A DNA stretch of 64,000 bases, taken from positions 186,001 through 250,000 of the forward strand of contig NZ_NPDZ01000002.1 of NCBI RefSeq assembly GCF_002811875.1. The letters run 5' to 3'. A program made the position numbers and the translations under genes. This DNA comes from Leptospira perolatii. Its GTDB lineage: Bacteria > Spirochaetota > Leptospiria > Leptospirales > Leptospiraceae. Of this stretch, positions 1-9,712 are shown piece after piece. Within the stretch, counting starts at the first letter, position 1. Each line of letters begins with the position of its first letter. Below the pieces are notes generated by a model. That model was not told the DNA's origin and searched no databases. It saw only the letters and a list, made by a program, of their open reading frames with translations.

Positions 1-1884
1 AGCACCGTATTATTCGCGAATTTTGCAGAGGCCCTTGCAGAAGGTAGGGGAAAGGCAAGGGCAGAGTCTTTACGAAAAACTAGGAGAGAGTCGATCGCCA
101 GAAAATTAGAAGGAAATGCCGAGGTGAAAATACCGGGCTCTCACTTGAAATCTGGAGATCTGGTAGTCTGCGAATCAGGGGAAATGATTCCGGGTGACGG
201 GGAGGTTGTAGATGGAATTGCCTCAGTAGATGAATCTGCAATTACAGGAGAATCCGCACCAGTGATTCGAGAATCAGGAGGCGACAGATGTGCGGTTACT
301 GCTGGAACAAAAGTACTGAGTGATAGAATCGTAATAAAAATTACGGCAGACCCCGGTAAGACTTTTATAGATAAAATGATTTCACTGGTAGAAGGAGCTT
401 CCAGACAAAAAACTCCTAACGAGATCGCGCTTTCAATTTTGCTTTCTGCACTTTCTCTCGTGTTTTTGATCGCAGTAAGTTCTTTAGTTCCAATCGTAAT
501 TTACAGCCAGAAAGAAGGAGGAGGAGACACTGGACTCGCTAGTTCGATTCCTGCTTTGGTTGGACTCTTGGTGTGTTTGATTCCGACAACGATAGGAGGA
601 CTTTTGTCCGCTATCGGAATCAGCGGAATGGATAGACTGATACGCAGAAATGTGATCGCAAAGTCGGGGAGGGCCATTGAAGCAGCCGGAGACATAGATG
701 TACTTTTGTTGGATAAGACCGGAACCATTACCTTAGGAAACAGAATGGCAAGCGGCTTTCTTCCTGCACCAGGTATAACTGAAGAGAGACTCGCCGACGC
801 GGCTCAGCTTGCTTCTCTATCGGATGAAACTCCAGAAGGAAGATCTATTGTCGTTTTGGCTAAGGAGAAATTTGGAATCAGGGGGCGCAACTTACAAGAG
901 TTAGATGGCACATTTGTTCCGTTTACGGCGAAGACCAAGATGAGCGGTGTGGATTTTGCAAGCAGTTCCACTAAAAAAAGTAGACAGGGAATCAGAAAAG
1001 GTGCTTCCGATGCAATCAAGAATTACGTGCAAAGTATGGGAGGAGAGTTCCCACTAGAAATCGTACGAATCGTTGAAGAAATTGCACAAAGCGGAGGAAC
1101 TCCTCTCGTGGTAGCAGAAGGAAGAGAAATTCTCGGAGTAATACATTTAAAGGATATTGTCAAAGGAGGAATTCGGGAGAGATTTGCGAGATTACGAACC
1201 ATGGGGATTCGTACCGTGATGATTACCGGCGACAATCCTCTCACTGCTGCAGCTATTGCAGCGGAGGCAGGAGTCGATGATTTTATCGCAGAAGCGACTC
1301 CTGAAACAAAGCTCAAGAGAATCAGGGAAGAGCAAGCTTCCGGAAAGCTAGTTGCAATGATCGGAGACGGAACCAACGATGCTCCAGCTTTAGCGCAGGC
1401 TGATGTGGGAGTCGCGATGAATACTGGAACCCAAACTGCAAGAGAAGCAGGGAATATGGTGGATCTAGATAGTAATCCGACTAAGCTGATAGAGATCGTA
1501 GAAATCGGTAAGCAGCTTTTAATGACCAGAGGTTCACTGACTACCTTTAGTATTGCAAACGATGTATCTAAATATTTTGTAATACTCCCGGCAATGTTCG
1601 CTAGCTTGTACCCGATAGAAGGGGTCGGAGCATTATCTTCTTTGAATTTTTTGGGATTTTCTAGTCCAGAATCTGCAGTGTTAAGCGCAGTCATATTCAA
1701 TGCTTTGATTCTAGTGTTTTTGGTTCCACTTGCACTCAAAGGAGTAGCATATAAACCTTTGGGGGCAGATTCAGTATTAGCCCGAAATCTGTTTGTCTAT
1801 GGATTAGGTGGTTTGGTGCTACCATTCTTCGGTATCAAGGCGATCGATCTTTTGTTAAGTATTTCTTCCGGCTGGTTTGTATGA
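1..1884 (+). CDS. kdpB: Potassium-transporting ATPase KdpB, ATP-binding subunit (5' end outside window)
   Basis: KdpB is the P-type ATPase subunit of the KdpFABC complex, which pumps K+ into the cell at very low external potassium. The reading frame is open from base 1, and the first codons ([19 protein letters not shown]) match the conserved early part of KdpB, so only about 50 N-terminal residues are missing. Visible motifs are the actuator loop TGES, the phosphorylation motif DKTGTIT (Asp codon at 712), the KTKMSGVD nucleotide-binding region, and the hinge [16 protein letters not shown]. Several hydrophobic segments lie in the middle and at the C-terminus. It overlaps kdpC by 4 bp. An internal ATG at 124 is not the true start. 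Confidence 0.97.
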   Translation, partial: STVLFANFAEALAEGRGKARAESLRKTRRESIARKLEGNAEVKIPGSHLKSGDLVVCESGEMIPGDGEVVDGIASVDESAITGESAPVIRESGGDRCAVTAGTKVLSDRIVIKITADPGKTFIDKMISLVEGASRQKTPNEIALSILLSALSLVFLIAVSSLVPIVIYSQKEGGGDTGLASSIPALVGLLVCLIPTTIGGLLSAIGISGMDRLIRRNVIAKSGRAIEAAGDIDVLLLDKTGTITLGNRMASGFLPAPGITEERLADAAQLASLSDETPEGRSIVVLAKEKFGIRGRNLQELDGTFVPFTAKTKMSGVDFASSSTKKSRQGIRKGASDAIKNYVQSMGGEFPLEIVRIVEEIAQSGGTPLVVAEGREILGVIHLKDIVKGGIRERFARLRTMGIRTVMITGDNPLTAAAIAAEAGVDDFIAEATPETKLKRIREEQASGKLVAMIGDGTNDAPALAQADVGVAMNTGTQTAREAGNMVDLDSNPTKLIEIVEIGKQLLMTRGSLTTFSIANDVSKYFVILPAMFASLYPIEGVGALSSLNFLGFSSPESAVLSAVIFNALILVFLVPLALKGVAYKPLGADSVLARNLFVYGLGGLVLPFFGIKAIDLLLSISSGWFV

Positions 1885-2459
1885 TACGTTCCTTACTCCA
1901 ATTTACTTTATGGTCTGTTCTTTGCGGGCTCATTTTCCCGTTTTTGATCTGGGGAAGCGCGAAAACTTTCTTTGGTAAGGAAGCGAAAGGTTCTTTGATT
2001 TCTATCGATCAGAAAATCATCGGTTCAGAATTGCTCGCACAAAAGTTCAGCTCAAAGGGATTCTTTCTACCTAGACCCTCTGTTTCGAACTATGATCCAT
2101 CTGCGGGCGGCGCAAGTAACTTAGGACCTACTAGCGAACTTCTGCGAAAAACGGTCGAGGAAAGAAAGGCCTATTGGATCCAAAAAGGCGGATCGGCACA
2201 AGTGCCTCCGGAACTACTCTACGCTTCCGCGAGTGGTCTGGATCCTCATCTGAGTTTGGAAGCGATTGCGTATCAGATTCCGATCGTAGTAAAAGAGCGG
2301 GGTTTAAATCAGGAAGAAATGAAAAAGCTAGAAACTTTGATTTCAGAGTTTGCGGAAAACCCGCAGTTGGGTGTATTCGGTTCTCCTAAAGTGAATGTAC
2401 TTAAACTCAACTTAGCCTTGGACCAACTTAAGCCAAATGGGACGAGAACAGGAAAATAG
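1881..2459 (+). CDS. kdpC: Potassium-transporting ATPase KdpC subunit
   Basis: KdpC is the single-span accessory subunit that stabilises nucleotide binding in the KdpFABC potassium pump. The protein has 192 residues, the normal family size. It has one N-terminal membrane segment (about residues 7-30), followed by a periplasmic domain. That domain holds the typical family stretches [28 protein letters not shown] and, further on, [17 protein letters not shown]. The ATG overlaps the kdpB stop as ATGA, and the 3' end overlaps kdpD by 23 bp, so translation is probably coupled along the operon. Confidence 0.96.
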   Translation: MIRSLLQFTLWSVLCGLIFPFLIWGSAKTFFGKEAKGSLISIDQKIIGSELLAQKFSSKGFFLPRPSVSNYDPSAGGASNLGPTSELLRKTVEERKAYWIQKGGSAQVPPELLYASASGLDPHLSLEAIAYQIPIVVKERGLNQEEMKKLETLISEFAENPQLGVFGSPKVNVLKLNLALDQLKPNGTRTGK

Positions 2460-5121
2460 ACCAGATCCGGATGAATTGCTCTCTCGGATCCAGTCCGAGG
2501 AAGAGAATTCCAAAAAAGGAAAACTGAAGATCTTTTTTGGAATGGCCCCAGGCGTAGGAAAAACCTACGAGATGCTGAAAGACGCCCAAAGGATAAAATC
2601 GGAGGGAAAGGATCTCGTTATCGGATATCTGGAAGGTCACGATCGAAAAGAAACCTTGTTGCAAGCCGAGGGTTTGGAGGTAGTCCCTCGGCAGAAAATT
2701 CGTTATAAAGAAATCGAAATGGAAGAGATGGACCTGGACGCGGTCATTGCCAGAAAACCAGAGGTGGTTTTAATTGACGAGCTCGCGCATACGAATGTTC
2801 CCGGTTCCAGACATCTAAAGAGATACCAAGACGTCTTGGAAATTTTGGACCAAGGAATTGATGTCTATTCCACTCTAAATGTGCAGCATTTGGAAAGCAG
2901 GGCAAAGATTGTAGAAGAAATGATTGGTGCGCCCGTTTCTGAAAGAATTCCGGATTCTATATTAGAAATAGCTGATGAAGTAGAATTGATAGATTTCATT
3001 CCGGAAGATCTTGTCAAAAGATTAAAAGAAGGAAGGATCTATAAGTTAGAAAAAGTTCCTCAGGCTTTGTCTTCTTTTTTTAGAATTCCCCATTTGACTG
3101 CGCTTCGAGAAATTTCTCTGAACTACACTTCCAAGCTAGTAGATAGGGAATTGTCTAGGCTCGAACCTAATAAAGATTCTAAGCTCTCGGAAAAAATACT
3201 AGTCGCAGTCAGCCCTTCTCCCCATTCCGCGGATCTGATTCGAGAAGCAAAGAAAATTGCATTCGGGTGGAAATGCACTTGGGTGGCACTTTACGTCGAC
3301 GACGGTAGGCGATTATCGAACGAAGAAAGAAAAGGACTGCATTCCTATCTGCAATTGGCAAGAGAGTTGGGCGCGGAAATTCTCACATTGCCGGAAAGAG
3401 ATCCGGTCGTTGGAATTCTAAGAGCAGCTCAGAGAACGAAAGCCACTCATGTCGTAATAGGAAAAACTTCCAAAACGAAGTTCTCCTGGATATTGGAAGG
3501 TGGAAGCGTAGCCGATCGGCTCTCTAAGGGATCTGAAGATTTTCAACTCATCATTGCATCTACAAAGTCTCCGGAAGACAAAAGAAAAACGATCGGTCCG
3601 TTTTGGTCCGTCGCAAGATCTAGTCCTTTGCAATACTTTTTATCGCTTGTGGCTTTGTTAGGAGTTACAGCTTTAAATTTACTTTTGGCTCCATTTACCG
3701 GTTATTGGTCCATCGGATTATTATATTTATTTTATGTAATGGGATGTGCTCTCTTTGCCGGAAGAGGTCCAGTTCTAGTTTCCTCTGCTATATCTGCACT
3801 ACTCTGGAATTTTCTTTTTATCCCGCCTCGCTTTACGTTCCGCATCGCTAAGTTGGAAGACTGGCTGATGTTTGTTACGTATTTTATTTTGGCCTTAGTC
3901 CTCGGTATCCTGACCACCAGGTTGCGATCTAGGGAAGAGGCGTTGCGCTCCGGAGAGGAAACCTTATCCGCGTTATACGATCTGTCTTTGGCACTATCTA
4001 GAACCCAAACCGAAGACGGAATCGCAGCTGTGGCAGTAGCGGCAGTGGAGAAGAAATTTAAATCTGGAACAATGATTGTACTTACTGATTCTGAGGGAAG
4101 GTTGCAGCTAACACCTCATAAACGGAGTCAGTTTTTGCCTGACCAACGAGAGTTCGCATTGGCTGCTTGGACTTTCCAAAACAGAAAACCTTCAGGTAGA
4201 TCCACGGACACAGTTCCATCGTCCAGAGGTTTGTATCTGCCCTTACTTTCTCCGGGAGGCTGTTTCGGCGTACTTGGTCTGGATAGAGAAGGAAAAGAAC
4301 CTTTGTTAGTCGGTGAAGATGCTCAATTGAATTCGATGCTGAACCAAATCGCGCTATCTCTAGAAAGGTCGCAACTTTTAGGACTGATGGAATCCGCTAA
4401 GGTGATCGAAGAGTCCGAAAAATTACACAGCGCTTTGTTCAATTCGATCAGCCATGAATTCCGGACTCCACTTACCGTGATTCGCGCTTCTTTGGATTTA
4501 TTAGAAAAAAGTGAATCAAAAACGGAGAAAGAAGCCGGAAACACTAAACTAAATCTTGTCGGAGAAATCCGTTCAGCCTATAGAAAACTCGAGCGTCTCG
4601 TAAACAACTTATTAGATATGTCTAGGTTGGAATCCGGAAGATTGAAATTGGATCTACAGTGGGAAGATCCGGGTGAAATCGTAATGAATGCGATCAAAGA
4701 GTACGAAGTAGAATGGGGAGAACATCCGATCAAGACATCCATCGACGAAAATTTACCTTTGGTCCGACTGGACAATAGATTGATGCAGCAAGTTCTGATT
4801 CATTTGATCCAAAACGCATGCATGCATACTCCGGATGGAACTCAGATTACTATAAGAGCAAGTGTCCCAATCGATCACTTATTGTTGACGGTAGAAGACG
4901 ACGGCCCCGGTATTCCGGTTGGACAAGAGGAAAAAATATTCGAGAAGTTCAGCAAAGCTTCACAGTTAAGTCACGGAACAGGCTTGGGATTGTCGATATG
5001 TCGTGGATTGGTAGAAGCACAAGGCGGAACAATTTCAGGACAAAATAAACCTGAGGGAGGAGCTAGGTTTACGATTCGAATTCCGGTGATCACCTTTCCT
5101 CCGTTAAATGAGGTAGAATGA
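2437..5121 (+). CDS. kdpD: Sensor histidine kinase KdpD
   Basis: KdpD is the membrane sensor kinase that senses potassium limitation and phosphorylates KdpE. The 894-residue protein has the full architecture. First is the KdpD N-terminal domain with a Walker A-like motif GMAPGVGKTYEML (about 35-47) and IDELAHTNVPGS. A UspA-like domain follows (about 250-375), then four membrane segments (about 395-490), a GAF-like region, a HisKA domain with His673 in SHEFRTPL, and an HATPase domain with N-box and DGPGIP and GTGLGLSI motifs. It starts inside kdpC and ends in a 4-bp overlap with kdpE. No clear Shine-Dalgarno is visible at 2437, which fits coupling to kdpC. Confidence 0.96.
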   Translation: MGREQENRPDPDELLSRIQSEEENSKKGKLKIFFGMAPGVGKTYEMLKDAQRIKSEGKDLVIGYLEGHDRKETLLQAEGLEVVPRQKIRYKEIEMEEMDLDAVIARKPEVVLIDELAHTNVPGSRHLKRYQDVLEILDQGIDVYSTLNVQHLESRAKIVEEMIGAPVSERIPDSILEIADEVELIDFIPEDLVKRLKEGRIYKLEKVPQALSSFFRIPHLTALREISLNYTSKLVDRELSRLEPNKDSKLSEKILVAVSPSPHSADLIREAKKIAFGWKCTWVALYVDDGRRLSNEERKGLHSYLQLARELGAEILTLPERDPVVGILRAAQRTKATHVVIGKTSKTKFSWILEGGSVADRLSKGSEDFQLIIASTKSPEDKRKTIGPFWSVARSSPLQYFLSLVALLGVTALNLLLAPFTGYWSIGLLYLFYVMGCALFAGRGPVLVSSAISALLWNFLFIPPRFTFRIAKLEDWLMFVTYFILALVLGILTTRLRSREEALRSGEETLSALYDLSLALSRTQTEDGIAAVAVAAVEKKFKSGTMIVLTDSEGRLQLTPHKRSQFLPDQREFALAAWTFQNRKPSGRSTDTVPSSRGLYLPLLSPGGCFGVLGLDREGKEPLLVGEDAQLNSMLNQIALSLERSQLLGLMESAKVIEESEKLHSALFNSISHEFRTPLTVIRASLDLLEKSESKTEKEAGNTKLNLVGEIRSAYRKLERLVNNLLDMSRLESGRLKLDLQWEDPGEIVMNAIKEYEVEWGEHPIKTSIDENLPLVRLDNRLMQQVLIHLIQNACMHTPDGTQITIRASVPIDHLLLTVEDDGPGIPVGQEEKIFEKFSKASQLSHGTGLGLSICRGLVEAQGGTISGQNKPEGGARFTIRIPVITFPPLNEVE

Positions 5122-5804
5122 GTTCTCCAGTTTTGCTCGTAATAGACGACGAAGTGCAAATACGCAGACTTCTGAGGATGGCTTGCGAGGAAGAAGGTTA
5201 TAAAGTAGAAGAGGCTGCTTCCGTAAAAGAGGCCTTGTCGAAAGTTTATGTAGTTCGCCCGGATTTAATACTTCTTGATTTGGGTCTGCCCGACATACCG
5301 GGAGAAGATTTTTTAACACAGATTCGAAAGGCAGGCCTAAAAGTACCGGTCATTGTGTTAACTGTTTTGGAGAAAGAGCAGGACAAGGTCAGACTTCTGG
5401 ATGCAGGAGCTGACGACTACATCATCAAGCCCTTCGGCATCCAAGAACTGCTGGCCAGATTTAGAGTGCACCTTAGACATTCTTCTCCGGAAAAAATAAA
5501 TTCCGAAGTAAAAATCGGAACTCTGACCATTGACTTTGCCCAGAGAACGATCAAGAAAAACGGTAAAGAGGTTCGATTTACACCGACTGAATATTCCTTT
5601 TTGAAGCTGTTGGCCACGTATCCCGGAAAAATCGTCACACAATCGCAGATATTAAAAGAACTATGGGGGCCCAATCAAACTGGGGATACTGCATACTTGA
5701 GAGTGTATGTGAATCAGATTCGGAAGAAGATAGAAGACGATCCTACTCATCCTGAATTATTGATTACCGAACCAGGGGTAGGATACTTTCTAAAGGATTC
5801 TTAA
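5118..5804 (+). CDS. kdpE: Response regulator KdpE, OmpR/PhoB family
   Basis: KdpE is the DNA-binding response regulator that activates kdp transcription when phosphorylated by KdpD. The 228-residue protein has a receiver domain with acidic pair Asp10/Asp11, phospho-acceptor Asp54 in ILLDLGLPD, Thr in VIVLT and Lys in IIKPF. A C-terminal winged helix follows, with FTPTEYSFLKLLATYPGKIVTQ. The start ATG overlaps the kdpD stop by 4 bp. Having the regulators directly after the pump genes gives the operon order (A)BCDE. Confidence 0.96.
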   Translation: MSSPVLLVIDDEVQIRRLLRMACEEEGYKVEEAASVKEALSKVYVVRPDLILLDLGLPDIPGEDFLTQIRKAGLKVPVIVLTVLEKEQDKVRLLDAGADDYIIKPFGIQELLARFRVHLRHSSPEKINSEVKIGTLTIDFAQRTIKKNGKEVRFTPTEYSFLKLLATYPGKIVTQSQILKELWGPNQTGDTAYLRVYVNQIRKKIEDDPTHPELLITEPGVGYFLKDS

Positions 5805-6097
5805 TAAGCGATTAAATTACATATTTATCAATAAATTGTTTCTGTTTAGTCCAAATTGACGATTGTGAATAGGATAAATCCTAAATATTCGGACAAGAGT
5901 TCTCATTTATTATGCGAAGTGAGGTGGAATTATATTTTATGGAAAGGGTTCAAGTTTAAAGTAGATGAAGTTGAGGTTCTTAGGCTCCAATTCCTTCAGG
6001 TAAGATCGAATATTTTCGTAGTTCGAAGAACTTATTTGATTTTTCAAAAGTTAGAGAGTAGAGTCAAGAGATCGCGTCTGAAAATCGGTCTCTGAGT
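5805..6097. other. Non-coding spacer after kdpE
   Basis: This AT-rich spacer of 293 bp separates kdpE from the next gene. One short open frame (TTG at 5856 to 6095, 79 codons, many Lys/Arg/Val) spans most of it, but it has no ribosome binding site, no recognisable domain and a rare start codon, so I do not call it a gene. It probably holds the kdp terminator and the promoter of the TPR gene, but I see no clear hairpin with a T-run. Confidence 0.4.
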
Positions 6098-6544
6098 ATG
6101 AAGCTGGTTCTTCTTCCAATTTTATTCCTCGGTATCTCCTTTGGATTACAAGCAGATCCTTCGTTGGAGGCGATACATCATGCCTTTGCAAAACGTTCCG
6201 TCTTTTCGGAACGCGACCAAGCGGTTCATTACGGAGTTCTCGGAAACATATATCAAAAAAGTGGAAACTATTTGGAAGCAATTGCTCAGTATGACAAGTC
6301 TCTACATATCAAGATAAGAATAGGTGAGAAATATACGAAAAGCTTTGCTTTGATTTTGCACTTGAAATCAATTTCCTTAGAAAGGTTAGGTAGATTCTGC
6401 GACGCATTTCATTCGATTCATGAAGCGATTCGAATTTATCAAGCGATTGAAGATTGGCAATCAGCTACTCTGGCAGAACAAGAAATGGTACATATGGGTG
6501 GTTGCGTTCCCGCCGATTCGCTCGGAAGCAGTTCTGTCCATTAA
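6098..6544 (+). CDS. Small exported TPR-repeat protein, function unknown
   Basis: This 148-residue protein begins with a clear signal peptide (MKLVLLPILFLGISFGLQA, cleavage after the Ala), so it is expected in the periplasm. The mature part contains TPR-like helices: one repeat around YGVLGNIYQKSGNYLEAIAQYDKSL, one around ILHLKSISLERLGRFCDAFHSIHEAI, then a helix with AIEDWQSATLAEQEM. TPRs mediate protein-protein contacts, and the partner is unknown. The 3' end overlaps the end of the convergent antiporter gene by 4 bp. It stands alone on its strand. Confidence 0.7.
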   Translation: MKLVLLPILFLGISFGLQADPSLEAIHHAFAKRSVFSERDQAVHYGVLGNIYQKSGNYLEAIAQYDKSLHIKIRIGEKYTKSFALILHLKSISLERLGRFCDAFHSIHEAIRIYQAIEDWQSATLAEQEMVHMGGCVPADSLGSSSVH

Positions 6545-8784
6545 ATTAAAGATCGGTTCTTACGAATTCTGAGGAGTAATAATCCGGCTCCATCTGAAAG
6601 TTCCCAGTTTCGGAGTTCGGGTTCTTCTTCCCAGGCATCCAAATCGCACAAGATCAAATCAGCCTCTCCGAGTACGGAAGGATCTCCTCCCCTTAAAATG
6701 GGAATTTTTTCTTTTTTGAGAAGGGTACGATCCTTTTCCGGAAGTTGCGGAACGATGCCAGAAGGATCCCACAACGAAACTATAGAATTGTAGTTCTTTG
6801 CAATATTACAGGCCAAAGGAAGGATGCTCGAGTCCTTCTCTGAGAAAATGGCAACGGTAAGTTGACCGAGCTTTCCGAGTTTTTCCGAAACTAAAATTCC
6901 GGCGTCTCCGTTGGATTCGCTTAACAAAGTTCTGATTTTTCCACCGAGAACGTCGTCGCTAAACAAAGATCTTGCTCCACCCATTAGAAAAATTTTATAT
7001 TCCCTTGATTGGAGCGTTTTCAAGATGTCCTTGGTTACGTTGTCGGAAGGTTTATATAAGGTTTTAAGTTTGATTCCGAGTTCCCGGGAAAGCTTATGCA
7101 AAGGCTCAAAACTGGACTTTTCGTACCTTTGGGCCATTTTTCCGGAGATGGTAGAATCCGGGCTTAGGTGAAGCGCGGTTACTTCTTTTAATTTCGAGCT
7201 ATGAGGGAATAATCCAAAGGCCAACCGCAATAAATCGATTCCTCGAGAATTTAGCGCGAACGCTAACAAAATTTCTTCCGCGTTCCGTATTTGCTTTTGG
7301 CTCGGAATGCTGAAGGCTTTTTCTATTCCATCCAAGAGGGGCCCAGTCATAAAGGTAGTGACTAGGGCCATTAATACCATCATCGAGAATACTTCCGCTG
7401 AGAGAATCCCGTAATCGAATCCTATATTCAGAACGATCAACTCCATCAGTCCTCTCGTATTCATGAGTGCCCCTAACGAGAGAGACTCTTTCCAATCGCG
7501 GCCGGCTAACCTCGCGGCGATCGCGCTTCCCGCAAATTTTCCTGTGACTGCAACCCCAAGAACCGCGGCAAAATCTAGCCAGAGATTCCCTTGGAATAGT
7601 AAGCCCATTTGAGTGCGGATCCCAGTGAGTGCAAAGAATAACGGTAGAAAGATCGTAAGGCTCACATCTTCTACTTTTTCGGCCAATAGCGTCCGAAGCT
7701 TTGGTTTTTCCGGCATCACTACTCCGGCCAAGAACGCGCCGAATAACGCGTGTATACCGATTGCTTCCGTGATCCAGGCAGATGCAAGTGGGAACAATAG
7801 AAAGAAAGTGACCGCCGTTTTTGTGAGAGCTTCTCTGTTGGTGAATATGTTTCCTGCTCTTTTCATCCAAGGTCGGACGATGAATAACATAATTAGAATA
7901 TAACTAATTGCTAATAGTATCGTAAAGATACCAGGAACAAAACCTCCAGCCTGTACTAACGCGATTACGCAAGCTAGTAGACACCAAGCTGTGACGTCGT
8001 CCGTAGCGGCACATGTGAGTGCGATTCCTCCCATCTTGGTTTTGGTGAGGCCTCTTTCTTGAACAATTCTAGCCAGAACAGGAAATGCGGTGATGCTCAT
8101 CCCGATTCCTAGGAAAAGTGAAAACGATAAAAAACTGATTCCGGGAGGTGCGAGGTTAGGATAAAGAGACAACGCGAGCCATGCTCCCAGTATAAAAGGC
8201 AAGAGGATACTTGCGTGCGAGATCAAGATCGCGGAATCTGCTTGGTTTCTGAGTATCTTTAGGTCGAGTTCCATTCCGACCACGAACATGAAGAAAACCA
8301 ATCCAATTTGGCTCAGCAACTGGAGGTTTCCCATAGAAGATTTGGGAAAAACAAAAGCGTATGCTTCCGGTTGTAGACTGCCGAAGAGAGAAGGTCCGAG
8401 TAAAATCCCCGCGATGATTTCTCCTATCACCGATGGCTGTCCTATGAAGACCGCAAATCTTCCCGCAATTCTTGCCACGATCATTACTAAACCGATTTGC
8501 ATCAAAAGCAAAGGTAGCGGATCTCTGAGACCTTTTAATAAGCGAAGTAACGCCTTGACCCATTCTCCAAGGATTTGGTCATCAGTGAGTAGGGATGCAG
8601 CGGGTGTCCCTGGAGTGGAATTCGTGCTTCCTGTTGCCGTCGGGTTGACGCTGGCCTTTTGGAATTCCAGAGAATCGCCGTACTCTAACACCGTAAATAA
8701 TGCTGCAAAGAAAACAGCTAAGAGAGCCAGATAAAGCAGAAGGTTTCGTTTCATCGTGGAAGCGCGCTCTCCATGTTGGAACAT
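6541..8784 (-). CDS. CPA2-family cation:proton antiporter with C-terminal UspA-like domain
   Basis: This is a monovalent cation/proton exchanger of the KefB/NapA-like CPA2 family (Na+/H+ exchanger fold), probably exchanging K+ or Na+ for H+ across the inner membrane. The protein has 747 residues. One N-terminal membrane anchor is followed by about 12 hydrophobic segments (about 90-490) with family stretches QPSVIGEIIAGILLGPSLFG, GLVFFMFVVGMELDL, CAATDDVTAWCLLA (ion-binding DD), IHALFGAFLAG and LSLGALMNTRGLMELIVLNIG. The C-terminal 240 residues look like one or two universal-stress-type domains. An in-frame ATG at 8754 is an alternative start; neither start has a strong RBS. Next to kdp it could serve K+ homeostasis, but this is inference. 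Confidence 0.9.
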   Translation of the reverse strand: MFQHGERASTMKRNLLLYLALLAVFFAALFTVLEYGDSLEFQKASVNPTATGSTNSTPGTPAASLLTDDQILGEWVKALLRLLKGLRDPLPLLLMQIGLVMIVARIAGRFAVFIGQPSVIGEIIAGILLGPSLFGSLQPEAYAFVFPKSSMGNLQLLSQIGLVFFMFVVGMELDLKILRNQADSAILISHASILLPFILGAWLALSLYPNLAPPGISFLSFSLFLGIGMSITAFPVLARIVQERGLTKTKMGGIALTCAATDDVTAWCLLACVIALVQAGGFVPGIFTILLAISYILIMLFIVRPWMKRAGNIFTNREALTKTAVTFFLLFPLASAWITEAIGIHALFGAFLAGVVMPEKPKLRTLLAEKVEDVSLTIFLPLFFALTGIRTQMGLLFQGNLWLDFAAVLGVAVTGKFAGSAIAARLAGRDWKESLSLGALMNTRGLMELIVLNIGFDYGILSAEVFSMMVLMALVTTFMTGPLLDGIEKAFSIPSQKQIRNAEEILLAFALNSRGIDLLRLAFGLFPHSSKLKEVTALHLSPDSTISGKMAQRYEKSSFEPLHKLSRELGIKLKTLYKPSDNVTKDILKTLQSREYKIFLMGGARSLFSDDVLGGKIRTLLSESNGDAGILVSEKLGKLGQLTVAIFSEKDSSILPLACNIAKNYNSIVSLWDPSGIVPQLPEKDRTLLKKEKIPILRGGDPSVLGEADLILCDLDAWEEEPELRNWELSDGAGLLLLRIRKNRSLI

Positions 8785-8842
8785 AAGTCCGGCGGAGAAA
8801 AGACAAATTTATTTTGGAAAGAATTCTTTGTTTTTGATTCGG

Positions 8843-9712
8843 CTACTGCTTGATCAATTTTGACCATAGGCTGGATCGAAGCAAATAATCTGCTCCGAAT
8901 TTGGCAGAGTCCAAAGGAGATAGGGTTTCCGTCTCGCTATCCGTACGGGTCAAAAACAAAATCGACCTATCCTTGTATTGGCCAAAGAACCAAAACCAAG
9001 AGATGCTTTTTCCCCCGGCGAATGCGGTTCCGGAATCCGAAAAATACTTAGTTGGATTTCCCCAGTTTCCTTCTACTCGATGAATCCCGCTTGGTAGTCT
9101 AACTTCTCCTGGATTTCTTTCTAAACCATCCAGCACAAAGTCCAGATTTTTCCTTCTAACCCCTAGCTCCTCTCTGAAAGCCTTTGCTAGAAATTTGAAA
9201 AAGTCCTCCGCACTGACTGAATATCCGCCATCCACCCAAAATAACCTCGTAGAATCTTTAGGAAGTTCTGAAGGCAGACCAGTATTTGCAAGCCAAGCTT
9301 TTACTTTGGTCGGACCTGCATCCGACCATACTTTTTGAAAGTACCAAACTGCAGATGTTTCCAGAGCACTGCGTAAGTTCTGATCTTTTTGCCAGCGAAT
9401 ATAAGGATATTGAGTTCTATCCCAGCGTAATGCGAAATAGGGATCTTTTAGGCTTCCGATTTCTAATGCTGAAAGTGCAAGGATGGATTGGAATAGATAA
9501 GTCGGAGAAGTTTTCGTCAGACAAACTTCTTGGTTCATCCGAACCAAAAAACCTTTTTCCATTTCTGCAAGAAGTAGGCAGGTGTTCCTTCCAGGAGTCT
9601 CTAACTGGACTACTTCTAGATTCGGTGAATCCACAAAAGGGGGGAGCGTTCTGAAATGAGAACAAGATGCGAAAGAAAGCGCCAACACAAAAGAAAGGTA
9701 GCGAGCTTTCAC
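8843..9712 (-). CDS. Class D beta-lactamase-like lipoprotein, catalytic motifs lost
   Basis: The protein aligns by eye with OXA-type (class D) serine beta-lactamases: WDRTQYPYIRW, RSALETSAVWYFQKVW and FWVDGGYSVSAEDFFKFL each have clear class D counterparts. However, the SxxK motif (normally STFK) reads YLFQ, KTG reads DSG and YGN is not recognisable; only the middle S-x-V motif is kept. It is therefore unlikely to hydrolyse beta-lactams. I place the start at GTG 9712 (GTGA overlap with the upstream gene's TGA, with GGAG seven bases before), giving 290 residues with a lipoprotein signal LSFVLALSFASC. A GTG at 9715 is equally possible. Confidence 0.75.
   Translation of the reverse strand: MKARYLSFVLALSFASCSHFRTLPPFVDSPNLEVVQLETPGRNTCLLLAEMEKGFLVRMNQEVCLTKTSPTYLFQSILALSALEIGSLKDPYFALRWDRTQYPYIRWQKDQNLRSALETSAVWYFQKVWSDAGPTKVKAWLANTGLPSELPKDSTRLFWVDGGYSVSAEDFFKFLAKAFREELGVRRKNLDFVLDGLERNPGEVRLPSGIHRVEGNWGNPTKYFSDSGTAFAGGKSISWFWFFGQYKDRSILFLTRTDSETETLSPLDSAKFGADYLLRSSLWSKLIKQ

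Noticed and set aside
1023..1739. Antisense open frame of 238 codons within kdpB
   Set aside because: It is complementary to a clearly conserved part of kdpB, has low-complexity Ser/Ala/Ile content and no recognisable domain or RBS.
5856..6095. 79-codon plus-strand frame after kdpE
   Set aside because: TTG start, no Shine-Dalgarno, no domain and an atypical composition; treated as non-coding spacer.
7199..7870. Second minus-strand frame of 223 codons inside the antiporter gene
   Set aside because: It is a frame-shifted shadow of the antiporter coding sequence, rich in Arg/Ser/His and without family similarity.
8848..8865. FNR-like box around TTGATCAATTTTGACC
   Set aside because: It lies inside the 3' end of the beta-lactamase-like gene, has the wrong spacing and has no promoter beside it.
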